Part shown: piece after piece, positions 1 through 12,500 of the stretch
Position numbering within the stretch: the first letter of the stretch is position 1
Layout: each line of letters opens with the position of its first letter
Source: Nemopilema nomurai
Taxonomy: Eukaryota; Cnidaria; Scyphozoa; Rhizostomeae; Rhizostomatidae
Direction of reading: 5' to 3'
NCBI GenBank assembly: GCA_003864495.1
Contig: ML133471.1
Coordinates: forward strand, 151,001 to 215,000
Length of the DNA stretch: 64,000 nucleotides
The notes under the pieces: model-generated
Told to the model about the DNA's origin: nothing
The model's input: the letters and a program-made list of their open reading frames with translations, nothing else
Database searches by the model: none
Translations under genes and position numbers: made by a program

Positions 1-3000
1 TTCGTTTCGCTTGATACTCCAAGCCAAACAAATGTAATGATATAAGGGTAATCATATCAGTTTCGAAAACGACCTAACAACAAGGAGATTGATAAAAAAG
101 ATTGGCCACCCACATAGGACTGGTTAGCGGAGAATTTTCACAGACGATTGTCATTATTTCTAATACGAAAAACGCCACATAACGTTTATTTTCAGCATCA
201 TCGCGGACAGTTGTATTAAGCTACTTGAAAGCTATTTTAACATGAAAAAGCAATATTTGTCTATATGTAGTGCGTAATGGGTGGTTTGGCAGATAAGGTC
301 TGCAAGGAATTTCCAAATACCTTAAGCGTTTTAGATACAAAGCCATCTGGAATGTTATAGCATTTGCAGCAATATCCCGATATTCATGATTCCATATAGA
401 AGCGATCAAATGGTAGCAACCACATGATAACCTAATTAGTAAATCTTGATACTGGCAATCGGCGGACAACAAAAATTCTGATTACTCCATGGCAGACCAG
501 ACAGTCAGACTTGCTTACCATGTCAAAAGGCATCGTGGTTTCTAAGCGTCCAAAGATTTCCCACAGTTTTGGCAACGGAAAGAAATCCTTAATTTTAGCT
601 AACATCAACCAGGCTAATGCCTCACGGGCTAAAAATAAACGCTCGTTTGATGGCTGGAGATATTGAAGAAGGAACGCAGATCCTCCAATCGGATCAGGCA
701 GACCAGTGCCAAAACAAGTGGCTCAGATCGGCCTGTAGGTCAAATGTGAGCGGGCATTATGTGTGTGCTAAAATTAGTCACTTGCTAATAGCAGTCATTC
801 AGTTAAGCAGCAAATGCTTAACAAATTGCTGAGTGAGCCATCACCCTCTCTTACATAAACGGCTGAAATCTCGCCAACTTTTTTGAACTCGACAATGGGA
901 ACCTTGGTAATGTTTAAAAACATAAAGATTTGGTAGAAAATAACTATAGGAAGAGAAGATATATCGATGTATATAGATGTAAGAGAACTTGATGATGAGT
1001 GGGTCCCTGCCCTTTTGAAAAATACCATATAACTGGAAAATGAAACGTAAAAATCTATTCGCAGAAGAAATGCTCGTGTAGCCTATTTTTACGCAGACTG
1101 TACAATTTTTAGCTCAAATATAAAACTTTTGATTTTTGCCTTGAATAAATTCTCGTTGGTACAAGGCAGGGTCCAGTCCCTTCTTACAACAGTGGTTTTT
1201 AGAGGGTGGTAAACTCTCGCTTACCCACTGATGGGGACAACACGGTGGCAATTTCGCCCGCATGAGCAAACTCCTTTTGGACGTAATCCTTCAAGTAGTG
1301 CCTCGGAACCATTACGGCAGCCATTTACGCTAAGCCTCTTGTGTGAGAAAATTCCGCAGCCACAATCACGTTGACCACACACCTTGCCCTCGTTCTAACT
1401 ATTTTGAAGATTTACAAATTCAAGGTAAAACTTCGTGTAAGGTTGAAAAAAACGGAAATCTTGTTGCCCCGGCTGCTATTGAGCGATAAGTAGGATCCAT
1501 AGGATCTAAATGTGTCAAATGGCCACTCTTTGGCGCTATTTAGAAGGGATCATCCAAAGCTGAAATTTACGAAAAACATGTATGTACAGTATGGAGAAGC
1601 CGACGCCACACATGTGGACAAAATTTGTCGCTGCGACGCTAATGATGGCGCGGCGCGGTAGCGATTAGGCCTTGCTGCCAGTACCACCATTCGAAGACGA
1701 AACAAACTGCTGTAGATAGAGTTTTAATCCTATTGGTATGTCGTGTCCGCCACACACGGATCATCCTGGGCACGTTGCTCGCGATGGTTTATATCCCTGG
1801 CATGGCAGCAAGGCAGGTTCGCCCAGGGCGGTTAAGCTCTTGTTGATGTTGGAAATATGTTGATACAGTTTAATCCTCGAATGCGTGGCAAGAACGCACA
1901 AACATCGAGTCCCATCTCTATGCACGGAAGACAGACAACAACATTTGGATGAAAAGATAATGAGTGCCGACGCCCGATCCGCCATTCAATATTCACAGTG
2001 CAAATCCAAACTAGCCTTTTCCGTGTTTTGATGAAATGTTGTTTCGCATTTACCAACCACCCAAGGACTTCTTTGGAATTCACAAACAGAGTCAACATTA
2101 TGTCTGCTAGGCCATTTCAAAGCTGTCTCTTTTCAGAGTAGCATCGTAGCGTGTATTTCAACCCTTTAGGCCTAATGGTTCTGCATAATGGCGGCAAGTT
2201 AGCAAACATGGCACCTGAAAGCTCAACATGAAAAAAGCAAGAAATGGAAAAACGAGCCGAGTGGAGGAGCCAATTGAGAATATGGTGCAATGACGATTAG
2301 GAATACAAGTTAACCAATAATCGAAGAGTAATTCTAGTGTAAAGAAAGGCCTGGATAGCTTTTTAGTATGACTGCAAATGCATGAGCCTCGTTTGTGAAA
2401 AATTCTCGTTTGGAAGACTGCTTCCTCGAAGAAACTGTCGCAAATAGACAGATCGCTAGTTGGTCGATCGAAGATGGACAGCAAGTAAGGATCGGGTAGC
2501 GTGCGATAGATTGTTCAGTCACCTAAGTGGACTGTCTAGGTCGAACGGGATTGCAGTTTGATCTGCCATTCGCGAAATTCGATATAGAGAAACAGAAGCG
2601 ACGAGTCCAGCATCGTAATTAGCAGTGCTAATTAGCAAACATACGAGCCCTTTTTACAGTGCAGCTTAAGAAAGCTGGGTGCTGGAGAGCTCAGTAAAAA
2701 CATTGCATGGTTGATTTACACCGATTACCCAACCAACTGCTATGAAGCATTTGTGGGCTCCTTTATATACATGGAAGTAACTAGGGCTTACAATACAAGC
2801 CCCCTTTACCCGCGGGCAACTTGTGTGAATACTCAAAGAGCGGCACGAAATTCTTGTGAGTACTATCATTTTGTTGCAATACGGCATTGTTTCAAAGAGG
2901 ACAAGGTACAAAGTTGACAACATTTTCCATTTGCTTTTGCGGTGGCTTGTTCCGTAGCTTCTGAGATCGCAACGTCCGAGATTCGCTTTAAGCAATACTC

Positions 3001-5822
3001 AAGGGGCCTTCAAGGTAGTCTTCAACTTGCTTTAAATGGCATCGTGATTGGCTAGAAGTGGTGATTCACAAAAACCGCAAAGGATTGTTGTTAATACCCA
3101 TTTTGAAGTTATGTCTAAGGCCATGAAAGACCAAATTCTTAATTCAAATTCAAATGCATAGCGGAGCCATTGATTAGCGGAAAAGCCGATGAAGAAGCAC
3201 AGAGAAGGGCTTCCTATGGAGTGAAGCAAATCAGTTACAATCGATAACGCAACAGTAACACATTGAAAGCTACAAATTGCTTATCGCCTTACTTATCGGC
3301 CATCTTATCGCGAGAGCTTAAAAGTTATGCATGGTTATTTGGGCTACTGAAAGAAAAGGCCGAAGTAATAAGCCAAGGTTGACGGGTAGGGGCCTAAGCA
3401 GGCCTAAGCAGCTTGTTGGTGAAGGTGTAAGGCGATCCTGATCATGAAGAACTTTTAAGACTCATAACTAACAGACGTCACGAAGACAATGAATCGTTTC
3501 ATTGGTTGTTCGACTGAGCATAGACGAATAGTTGTGAAGCTCCAAACGACCCTCTTTAACAGACATATATTACATATTTTCAGTACATTGATTAGGGGCA
3601 AAAGGAAACAAACAGAAGCATTATTCATGCCTGCTAGCTTCCCATGAGACTGTTTTCAGATCATAACCAAGGAACAACATATTAGTTTAAGAGTTTAGTA
3701 AATCAGTCGTAACATATCTTTATTAACTCCAAACTGAAACACAATTATCGGCAATTCGTTCCTCAGCCAAGAAATAATGAAACCGTAATATCGAGGAAAG
3801 TCTTAAGTAACTTATGATCGTGCCTTTGTCACAACACAATACCACAAACGTTGCCCTCTAACTTATCCGCACCACTAATTCAAAGTAGAAAAGGAGACTG
3901 AAAACTATTTAATTTTCTACACTTTATTAAAAGCCGGTATTATAAATGGTTTTGACCCCTTTCATGTAAGAACCGTTAGTAATTTAGCCAAAACAAACTG
4001 GCGAGTTATTTTGCAACAAGTAGTGTTCAAGGAAAACTGAGGGACCTGAATCTTTCCAGGCCTTGTGTTGCAAAATAGATCTAGAACGAGGCGGAGGCCA
4101 TTCAGACTCCGTATTACGGGCAGTCGTAGTGGAAGCTATCTGAAACGGTCGTGTCACGTGGAAAGCAGTCGTAGTCCGAATTCTGAAGAGCTTCCTGGCC
4201 TGCTTTCCACATTTGATAAAGGTCCAACGTGTACCGTTGATCATTGCATTGGCCAGTGGCCAGTCATTGCAAACCTCGCTGCCTTTTCAAGCCATCCAAT
4301 CGCCGTGTTCTGGCTTGAGCCATTGGGGAAAACTCTCGATCTATGCGCAGGCATCCGATTACCCTCTCTCAAGAGCTGTCACAACAAACAGGCTTCGACT
4401 TTCGTGAAAACACTTCAAACCGGACTCTAAAACCTCTCACTGAACTTTTTACTAGGATTATCGGAGCCGAGAGTTTCACGAGACTGATAAATTCAGAGAG
4501 TTGTACGCGATTACGTGCAGCAACAACAACCAGTTTAATTTTTCCGGATTTCACAGACGTAGATGACCCAGTGATTGAAAGATTATCTGAGTCAATTAAT
4601 GAGGCAGTTTTCACTATAGGCCGCTGTTAAGGACATTCTCAAAATGCCGATTTACTTATCCTACCTTTTCTTCCATCTGTTTTAAACCAGCAAAACAACG
4701 TACGGTGATTATTTAAAGAAAAACGTTGTTAAATGCAGCGGGGAATCAAAAGCCAGGGCCATCTTCGACCTTAAGTCCATAACTAGATGAAATTCCATTC
4801 ATCGCTTTTGATCTTCGATTACTACAGTTCCAAATTAGCAAGGGTATGTTATCCCCGGGCTCTTCGTGGTACCCACCAACTCGCTGAGCTTTTGACTCCA
4901 AAATGCCGTTAACACAGCCCCATCGAAAAGAGAGTACGATGCATTACGTTATCGATTGATGTTACCGAAATGTGCTGTCCCAGTTGAAAGCTTTTCGCCT
5001 CAGTGGCATTATTACGGGCGCGAGTATGAGATTGGGTAATGGAAAATCAGTAGAGGAAACTTCGACGTCTTTTGTTTAAAAAGCTTTCTTCATTTTGACA
5101 AGCCGGCTCCCCACTCAATGACTCAGAGTGTTTGAGATAGGCTTCTCGATTCCAATGTCCGGGATTCTTGTTCGACGTCACTTCGTAACGAGGTGCTTTT
5201 ACCACTCACGTCATTAACGAAACAACCACTATTGGATTTCGTAAAAAGTCATTCATACAGGGAATCGAGTGGAGCACAAATGAAAGGAGCGGTATTAAAA
5301 ATTGTCCAGCGACAACCAAGGGATGTATTCACTGAATGCTCCAGCGAAATGGTGGGACAGGGTTGGCACGATAGAATGCCATGCCGAGCCCCACCGTGAA
5401 GCTGGGCGATATCGGGAAGATTTGAGAGGCGAAATAGCTGTGGAATGACAGTGTTCTATTGTTTTACATTCTACAACGTTTCCAATGTCGATTAGATAGA
5501 TAAAAGGCCAGAACGTCTTGGTTTAGTGGTGTAGCTACCGTAGAAAGGTGTCACCACACAAACAAATCATGTCAGGCTTTCTAACTTTAGATTTTCTCAT
5601 GATTTTTGAGGCGGCTTTATCTATCAAACGTCACAAAGTCACGTTGGTGAATATCAATTTCGATGGGACCAGTCAACAAGTTCAAAAATTATCAAAGCAG
5701 CTCAGTAGTTTAATCTAAAAATAAACTGAAGCTGCACTGATTGGAAACAGAAATGCAAAATCTTTATTTGGAAAGAACCGGGACGCGAATCGTGAAACAC
5801 ATGGGGCCGATGAGGTAAGTAC
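1..5822. other. No convincing gene; probable gene X 3' region or intergenic DNA
   Basis: Both strands hold only short ORFs, none with family features. The most protein-like is minus 221-472, with a possible acceptor after TTTACTAATTAG and a possible donor AAG|GTATTT. Its incoming phase does not match gene X exon 5, so I did not join it. Overlapping ORFs on both strands at 4,065-4,630 have no usable splice context. The last exon or exons of gene X should lie here, but I could not pick one with confidence. Confidence 0.4.
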
Positions 5823-6278
5823 CTTGGATGCTATGGATAATAATTTGACTACAAGTAATAATCAAATAAAGCATCAACAAAACCAACTGGAAGTCGAAGA
5901 TAAAAATTGTCAAAGGTGTCAGACAACAAAACTTACCAGATTCACTTAATTTCACTTATCGTAATCTGTTTTTATTTGTGAAATATGCTTACATGACGCG
6001 GCAGTATTTTATTCTTCTTCGTTTCATGGACAAATTTTGTCTCATTAAATTGACACCATGAAAGTACCTAATGAGCTCACAACTGATCTTTAATCTTGAT
6101 TCGCCATTAAGAAAAATGTGAAAAAGAAGGCACGTAGAAACTTTGAACTACGACCAGCATGTGTAGAGACAGAATGGCAAAGTGCGTTAAATTTACGTTA
6201 ATAAGGATCCACTTCAAGTGCATCTTGCGTCCCTCATCGACAAATAAGTAAGCGCAAATAAAAATAGGAAAAACTCAC

Positions 6279-6542
6279 TTGGTTTGTCGAGAACTCCTCC
6301 TTCTACAGATTTTTCTGCTTCTTGCTCAACTTCCTGTCGTCTGAGTGTGCTTTTTATCTCTGTCGATCTTTTTCTCAAGTCACGATTTGCCCTTCTGACT
6401 TTCCGTTCAGCGAAATCAGTATTTATGGTTTGCAGAACAAAGGCCTTTAATATCATTGGTCCATGCAGCTTTCCTCTAAGGCTATTTGCCTTTCGATCCT
6501 CGCGATTATCAAATGCGTATTGTTCCTCCAAAAGGGGATGTC
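6279..6542 (-). CDS. Gene X exon 5 (264-nt symmetric exon)
   Basis: Acceptor GTGTTTTCAG and donor CCAA|GTGAGT bound a symmetric phase-1 exon. The translation begins GHPLLEEQYAFDNREDRKAN and ends in a long Arg/Lys/Glu helix (KVRRANRDLRKRSTEIKSTL). This is the most convincing single exon of gene X. Skipping it would keep the frame. Confidence 0.6.
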
Positions 6543-9500
6543 CTGAAAACACGGTGAAAAGTTCACAGAACTTTCATTATCAAATCAAGTGATAAGAGCT
6601 CTCTATTCCGTCGATGTAATTAGATGTATCTTCTGTCATTTTTTCCTCGCCATAAAAGCGGTCGGTCAATCGTCCCTTCATTTCACGTCAAAAACTAATC
6701 ATTGGAATCTCATGCCTTAAATTTCGATCGAATTCCAAGAGCGCTTTCCCTTAGAGGTGACTTTTCAGAAGTATTTCGTTGAAGGAAAAAGTGGCGTTGT
6801 TACGACGGGCCAAGATCGAAGCGTCTTTCACCTGTCTCCTAATTCAAGTGCATGACTTTCAGCCGATCAGGGGTCAACAGCATTTTCGAGTGCTCCTGAC
6901 CTTTGAAATGTTTGGAAATTTGTGCCTGTTTTGGGCGCCACGCCCTGCAAAAACGTATCTTGACGTGTTACTTTAACAAGGCGTACATGCGGGAGTTTAT
7001 TAATGAACATTCATAGATGCATAGAGGGATAAAACAGCTTAGATTCCGCCTCTCTAACTGAAATTTTCTATGACGAGCCCTCAAACTCGTGGAAACATTC
7101 GCCACAAGCAATTTGGATGCCACCGATCGTTTCCAAAACAGATTTTAGTTAGCATAGTAAAATACTATACAAGTTTGCAGAAATTGTCTACTCTTTCAAA
7201 AAATCACTGAAAAACAGTTTTCCAGTAGCCTCACATTAAAATTTAATACAAACAAACACAATAGCAATGGATTAATGATAGTTCCAAGAAAACAATCACT
7301 TCCATCTCCTCCGACTTCATCAAGCCTGTCTGAGGGTGCCCCCATTACTCGGTTTGCGCGCGGGGGAGGGGGGGTGGTTGATGGCGGCTTTAAAAAAGTC
7401 CAACTCAAAGCGAGAGGGCCCACTTGTAACCTGTATTTTGACTTCTCTTGATTTGGTTTGTCTAACTTGACTAACTTACAGAAAATGACTAAGTTGAAGC
7501 AACTTAATTTTATCCTTAAATGGTCAACATATTTTCTTTCAAACTTCTAAAATCGAGAAAATTATGTCTAACCTGTGAAAGCTTTTAGAACTTAACCAAG
7601 CTTTTTCCAAAGATAACTACGGCACTTAGCGACAGGTCTAGCACAAAAACAAAAATTGAAATTTGTCGTCTCCTATACTAGCCACGTTTTCTGCCTTTTC
7701 AAATGGTTCAAATATATTTTCTCCGATCATAGTTCTTCCTGAACATTCTTCATAGTACAGGCAGCTTAGTTTGCTGCTGATTAAACCATTTCATTAAAAC
7801 AAAAAATGAAAAGCAGATTTTCATAAACCATGAAAAAGCCCCCACAATAAATTATCGTCTGATTCTAATAGCATATACCCTGAAGTTGTGTGAAGCAGTG
7901 TTCTTCACAGGCAAAAGAAAGTTGAAGACAGAAAACTGATTTGATTCAACAAAACGCCTTCAAATTGATGAATGCTGCCAGGCCTTCAAAAGAAAATTCT
8001 TTCTTTAAACAGAACTGTTGATTCAATAGAACTTGAGTCAGTTTTCAATATGATATGTTCTTAAAAAGGTCATCTTTCCAACTCGAAATTCAGAGCATTG
8101 TTTGTTTGCAAGTAATTACTTAAACGATAAGTCAAACAAGACAGAACTTTGAAGTAGTTATTTACTTTCAAATCACACCGTTAAAACAAAAGCTGCAACG
8201 AAAAGGTGCCAAATTTCTGGTTTTTGTTGGTTCACTGTTAAGACAAAACCTGCCTTTGAAATGGGGGTTTAATATTCAATACGAAACCAAATGAAGCTTC
8301 AATTTGCCTTTTCAGTTAAATATTTGAAGCAGCGGACAAAACGATGTTGCAATCTCATCACATCAAGGAAGAATTGGCCCCACCCCCTATTGCAGTTTTA
8401 GCAACCAGAAGTGGTATCAAACAAAACTCCCACTTGAGAAGCAGTTACGTATAACACAGCTATATTCGATATGTTGGACTTATGATTAAAACCTTTCTAA
8501 TTAAATGAACTTAAAAATTAAAACCGTTGCTTTTCAATAAACAACAACAGAGACTTATAAAAAGCCAGTGCAATAGTACCATTGTCTAAGGCAACCACAT
8601 GGCTTTGACAATGTAAAGGACGTCTCAGAATTAAATAGAGGAAAGTAGAATCAATGCAGAAAATACATCTTCCCATTCTGGTTAGGTTCGAATAACACTT
8701 GTAGAGCATTGTATACTTCTTATACAGCTACTGGAATAGATTCAAGTGCAATTCAGTTAAGTACTTTAATGTCAAAGTCTCTCTGCAACGATGATAGAAT
8801 AACTTCAAATAATGATGTTTAGCAAAATCAACGGTTATGGAGTTAGCCAATGAATATTGTTCCGATTTCAGATATTCTGTATTGGTATTTATCTCTTTAT
8901 CATGTCAAGCCCTCGTTAGCGGATTTCTAAAATAATAGTTGCGAGTTGTTTTATGGCGAAGAAGAGACGAGGGTTCATCAAAGACTATCAAATACCCAGA
9001 GATATGGTCATTCAGGGTGATCACATTTACCCATTTACAACACCCACTTTGAGTAACGTTGAAATCTTTTGTGACATTTGTAAGTGCAACAGTCAAAGCC
9101 TTTGTCGGTACATTTGGCTCGAACTTCGCAGTAAGCCAGACAAAACTACTGTGGGTGACATGTTCATGGGTCAGAAAACACTGCAGTCCCTCAGCGCAGA
9201 GTCTGGAATCGAACAGCTGCGTCAAATCCTATACATTGTTGTTTCATGCGATAGTTCCCGGTGCTTAACATCTTTCGTGCATCCCACACGAAGTACATTC
9301 GTTCCCTGGTTCTTGCGCGTACAGATCCATTGCCGTGAATCAAAGACACTGCCTTGAAACGGCCTGTTTCACACTGTGTCGCTGTTTTTCCTTTACGCAC
9401 ATTGTATTTATTTGCTGAAGCACTAATGACGTCAGATATTAGCTCAAAAATTTACTGAACTCTCTTGAAAATTTTGCTTTCCTCATAGATAGCTCAAAAA

Positions 9501-12500
9501 GCTTCAACTAGCATAGACGTGAAAAGCTTCGATATTGTTTTGAAATGACAAATTATGGATCAATATCTGTGTAGAATATCAAATATTTTGCCTAAATGAA
9601 ACCCGAAAAGAAAAACCCATTTATCTCGACCAGATACAATGAGAAATATCCCAGAAACTTATGAACTGACACGGTTAATGTTTTAAAAAAACCGCAATTA
9701 AAACGAGAACTACAATTCAACTCTACCCATTGAAAAGTTCATCCACATTGCAAAAACAAGTGGCACCCATGAGGAGAAAACTAACTTAAAGCAGTCACTT
9801 CTTAGAGACACGAAAAAGGGCTATTTCGGTAAGGATTAATTTAGCAGAAATAAGATTCTTAGATTAAAAGTTAGTTATTTTAGACTCTTGGTTGATAAAA
9901 ATACACCTTTAAATCAAGTCTTTATAATTTTCTAAAGGCGTGGTGGCTTGCAATCAGGGTTGGCTTTGTTGTGACTAAGATATACTGGCAACCAAATCGT
10001 GTTCCTGTCTCCATGCCTGAAAGTCATCAAATCGTTGGCAAATGTACGAGTGAATGTGCTTATAATTAAAACGATTTAACCATGGGCTCGGTAGGCATAA
10101 GTGGCCCGCACTTATGGAACAACCTTTGCTGTCCACTGATCCACATATTCAGCATTTGCAGTGACAACACACATTGGTAGGTAGTACAGCATAAGCGCCA
10201 ATCACTTCAACTTGGGAACCAACGCACGACAAAAACAACGAGCTTGCACAGCAAACAAGTTAATTCGTTCGACCGCGTGCAGGGCATTGCGAAGGCTGTC
10301 AGCCATGCTAACTGTTTTTGGCGGTGAAAGCCCGCACTGAACTGAACGGAGCTTAAACATACTGAACACCATTGGGGCCAAGCTTTGAATGGTAGAAGCT
10401 TCATCAACAAAATCTGCTCCATTCAAGGAAGGATACAACCATCTCTTAGGACATCCTGCTGTAACTTTCATTGCAGTGAAATTATGATTGCTGTGAATTC
10501 AGTGGAAGAAGCCAAAAAAGTCAAACCTAGACTGTTTAAATGGTACATAACGTTCTCTTCTAGGAAAGAAACGATGCTGTTTTAACTAATAAAAGTCCTG
10601 CGACTTTTTCTACTCTGGGGCGTTTTCCACTGCTCACAGGCAGAAAAATTTCAAACTCTGTTCTCTTCTGTTCCATTCGATTACGAAAACCTTTTTTCAA
10701 ACTACGACTTACCATGTCCTAGAGACTTCGATTTCGAGCTGAAGATATATTGAACTTCATACACTACCTTTGAGTCCGTGGCCTTTCCACTTTGATGCAT
10801 GATTCCTGCAGCCTGCTGAAAAAACACGTAAGATTAGAGGTGAAGAACTGTTGGTAATCTGCGGAGCAGCCCGTCCCAGTGCTACGAGGTCGAAAGAGAA
10901 AGTGTCTCGTATCAGTTTAACTTTATAATGCTCCATGATAAGAACCTTAAGACTCTGCAGTGAATCAAAACGATGCTGTTGCCTCTATTTGAAGCCCCAT
11001 GCACCAAAAGCAACCTTAGGCCCAGGTGACACAATTGGTACAGGGGGCTGCACTTGCACCAAAACTGGTCGATGCCTGCGCAAAGCCATGACCGTAACGA
11101 TGACCAGAAAGTCTATAGCACGTCTGCATGAAAATAAATATTTCAAATAACCAGATCGCTACATTTTGGTTTCAAAAAGTTGTTTATCATCGCGCAAAAA
11201 CACATTACAACACCAAATAAAAGATTCATCCTACATTGGGTCATGTTTTTCTTGCCAATGAATCGTCCGATTTTGATTAGGATAATATTATCGATCATTG
11301 AGTAAATAATCAGAAACGACAGTTTTAAATCTCGTTAACCCTTTTTCTACATAACCAGGATGTTTTGAAGTCAAGCCTTTAATACAAACAGCCATTGAAT
11401 TGGCAAATGTTTCACAAGGATGCTACTAATAGGCTTATCTAACAGATTCCAAGCAACACTGGAGCACAAGATAAACTAGCCATTGAGAAGGAATTCCACC
11501 ATTGCTACTGAAGGCAAATCTAATATGTATATATGAAGGGAAGATCAAAACAATTTTTTGGATCAAATTAGGAATTTCAGTGACCACTGGTTTGAAAATA
11601 TTTCAAATAGTTTGCATTGGACCCTTAGACGGGGTGGGTTATCGCTTCTTGCGCAAAATGTCTGATGAGACCGTGACAACGAAAATGCACAGCTTGTATT
11701 AATTATAATGTGTTTATTATGATGAAAATAGTGTGTCACACGTTGAAGTGAATATAGTTTTGGAAAGTTACAAAAAATTCACACTTCTACGTAGAGACTT
11801 CAGAAGAGCCAGGACTGTTTCTCTTGGATAAAGCATTCGAAAAGTGTTTGATGGCTTTAGGTTATGAAAAAAAATAACAAAGGGGAATAAACGAAACATG
11901 CGTAGGCTGTTTCAGGTCTGCAAGAATCTGGTGACGTTTCTGCATTATTCAATAGATCGCTAATACATGCATATGATTTTTACTGTTGGACCGACTTCAA
12001 AGAGTCGTTTGTGACATCCCCCCATGCCCCGGGTCTGAAATGGATCTGAGGCTGGCTGTCTGACAACACGCAGTTCTGCTCCATGAATGGAGATTAGAAT
12101 CTTGAATTTCTATCATTTACGTGTCATGAATGGCCGTGTTAAAATTGTTCAAAGGTTCTCAGTATTCATTTCTCATTCATATCGTTAATTCGCTGACAAA
12201 TTCTAAAGAGAGCCTTGCCAATATTAATGGTCACCTTGTAAGTATAATGATGATTGCTCTGGTTTCCCGTCTTCTGAGGCTAGATCAAAAGGCGATCCAT
12301 GCTTTTGAATGCGTACAGACGTATGGAGAAGTGCTGGTGGCCAAGGAAATGGCATAACAAAAATAAATTCTATTGGAATTTTTACTTATATGCTTTATAA
12401 TACAAATATATTAATAGCCACTAATCAAGACTTGAAAAAATCCCCTTCCTTGTCTATTAATCAATGAATAGAATTCACAGGAAATTAAATCGATTATAAG

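Noticed and set aside
4065..4630. Overlapping ORFs on both strands
   Set aside because: No splice sites, no motif, and equal openness on both strands suggest chance.
8905..9357. Overlapping ORFs on both strands (106 and 134 codons)
   Set aside because: The minus ORF has N-glycosylation-like sites and a possible acceptor but the wrong phase for gene X. Neither strand shows a family motif.
10202..10471. 89-codon minus ORF with raised GC
   Set aside because: No splice sites fitting gene X and no recognisable motif; it may be a repeat or decayed sequence.
10935..11150. Plus-strand Cys-rich reading (PGDTIGTGGCTCTKTGRCL) resembling a pacifastin or VWC-like fragment
   Set aside because: Only part of the cysteine spacing is present, the splice sites are weak, and it lies antisense in a gene X intron.
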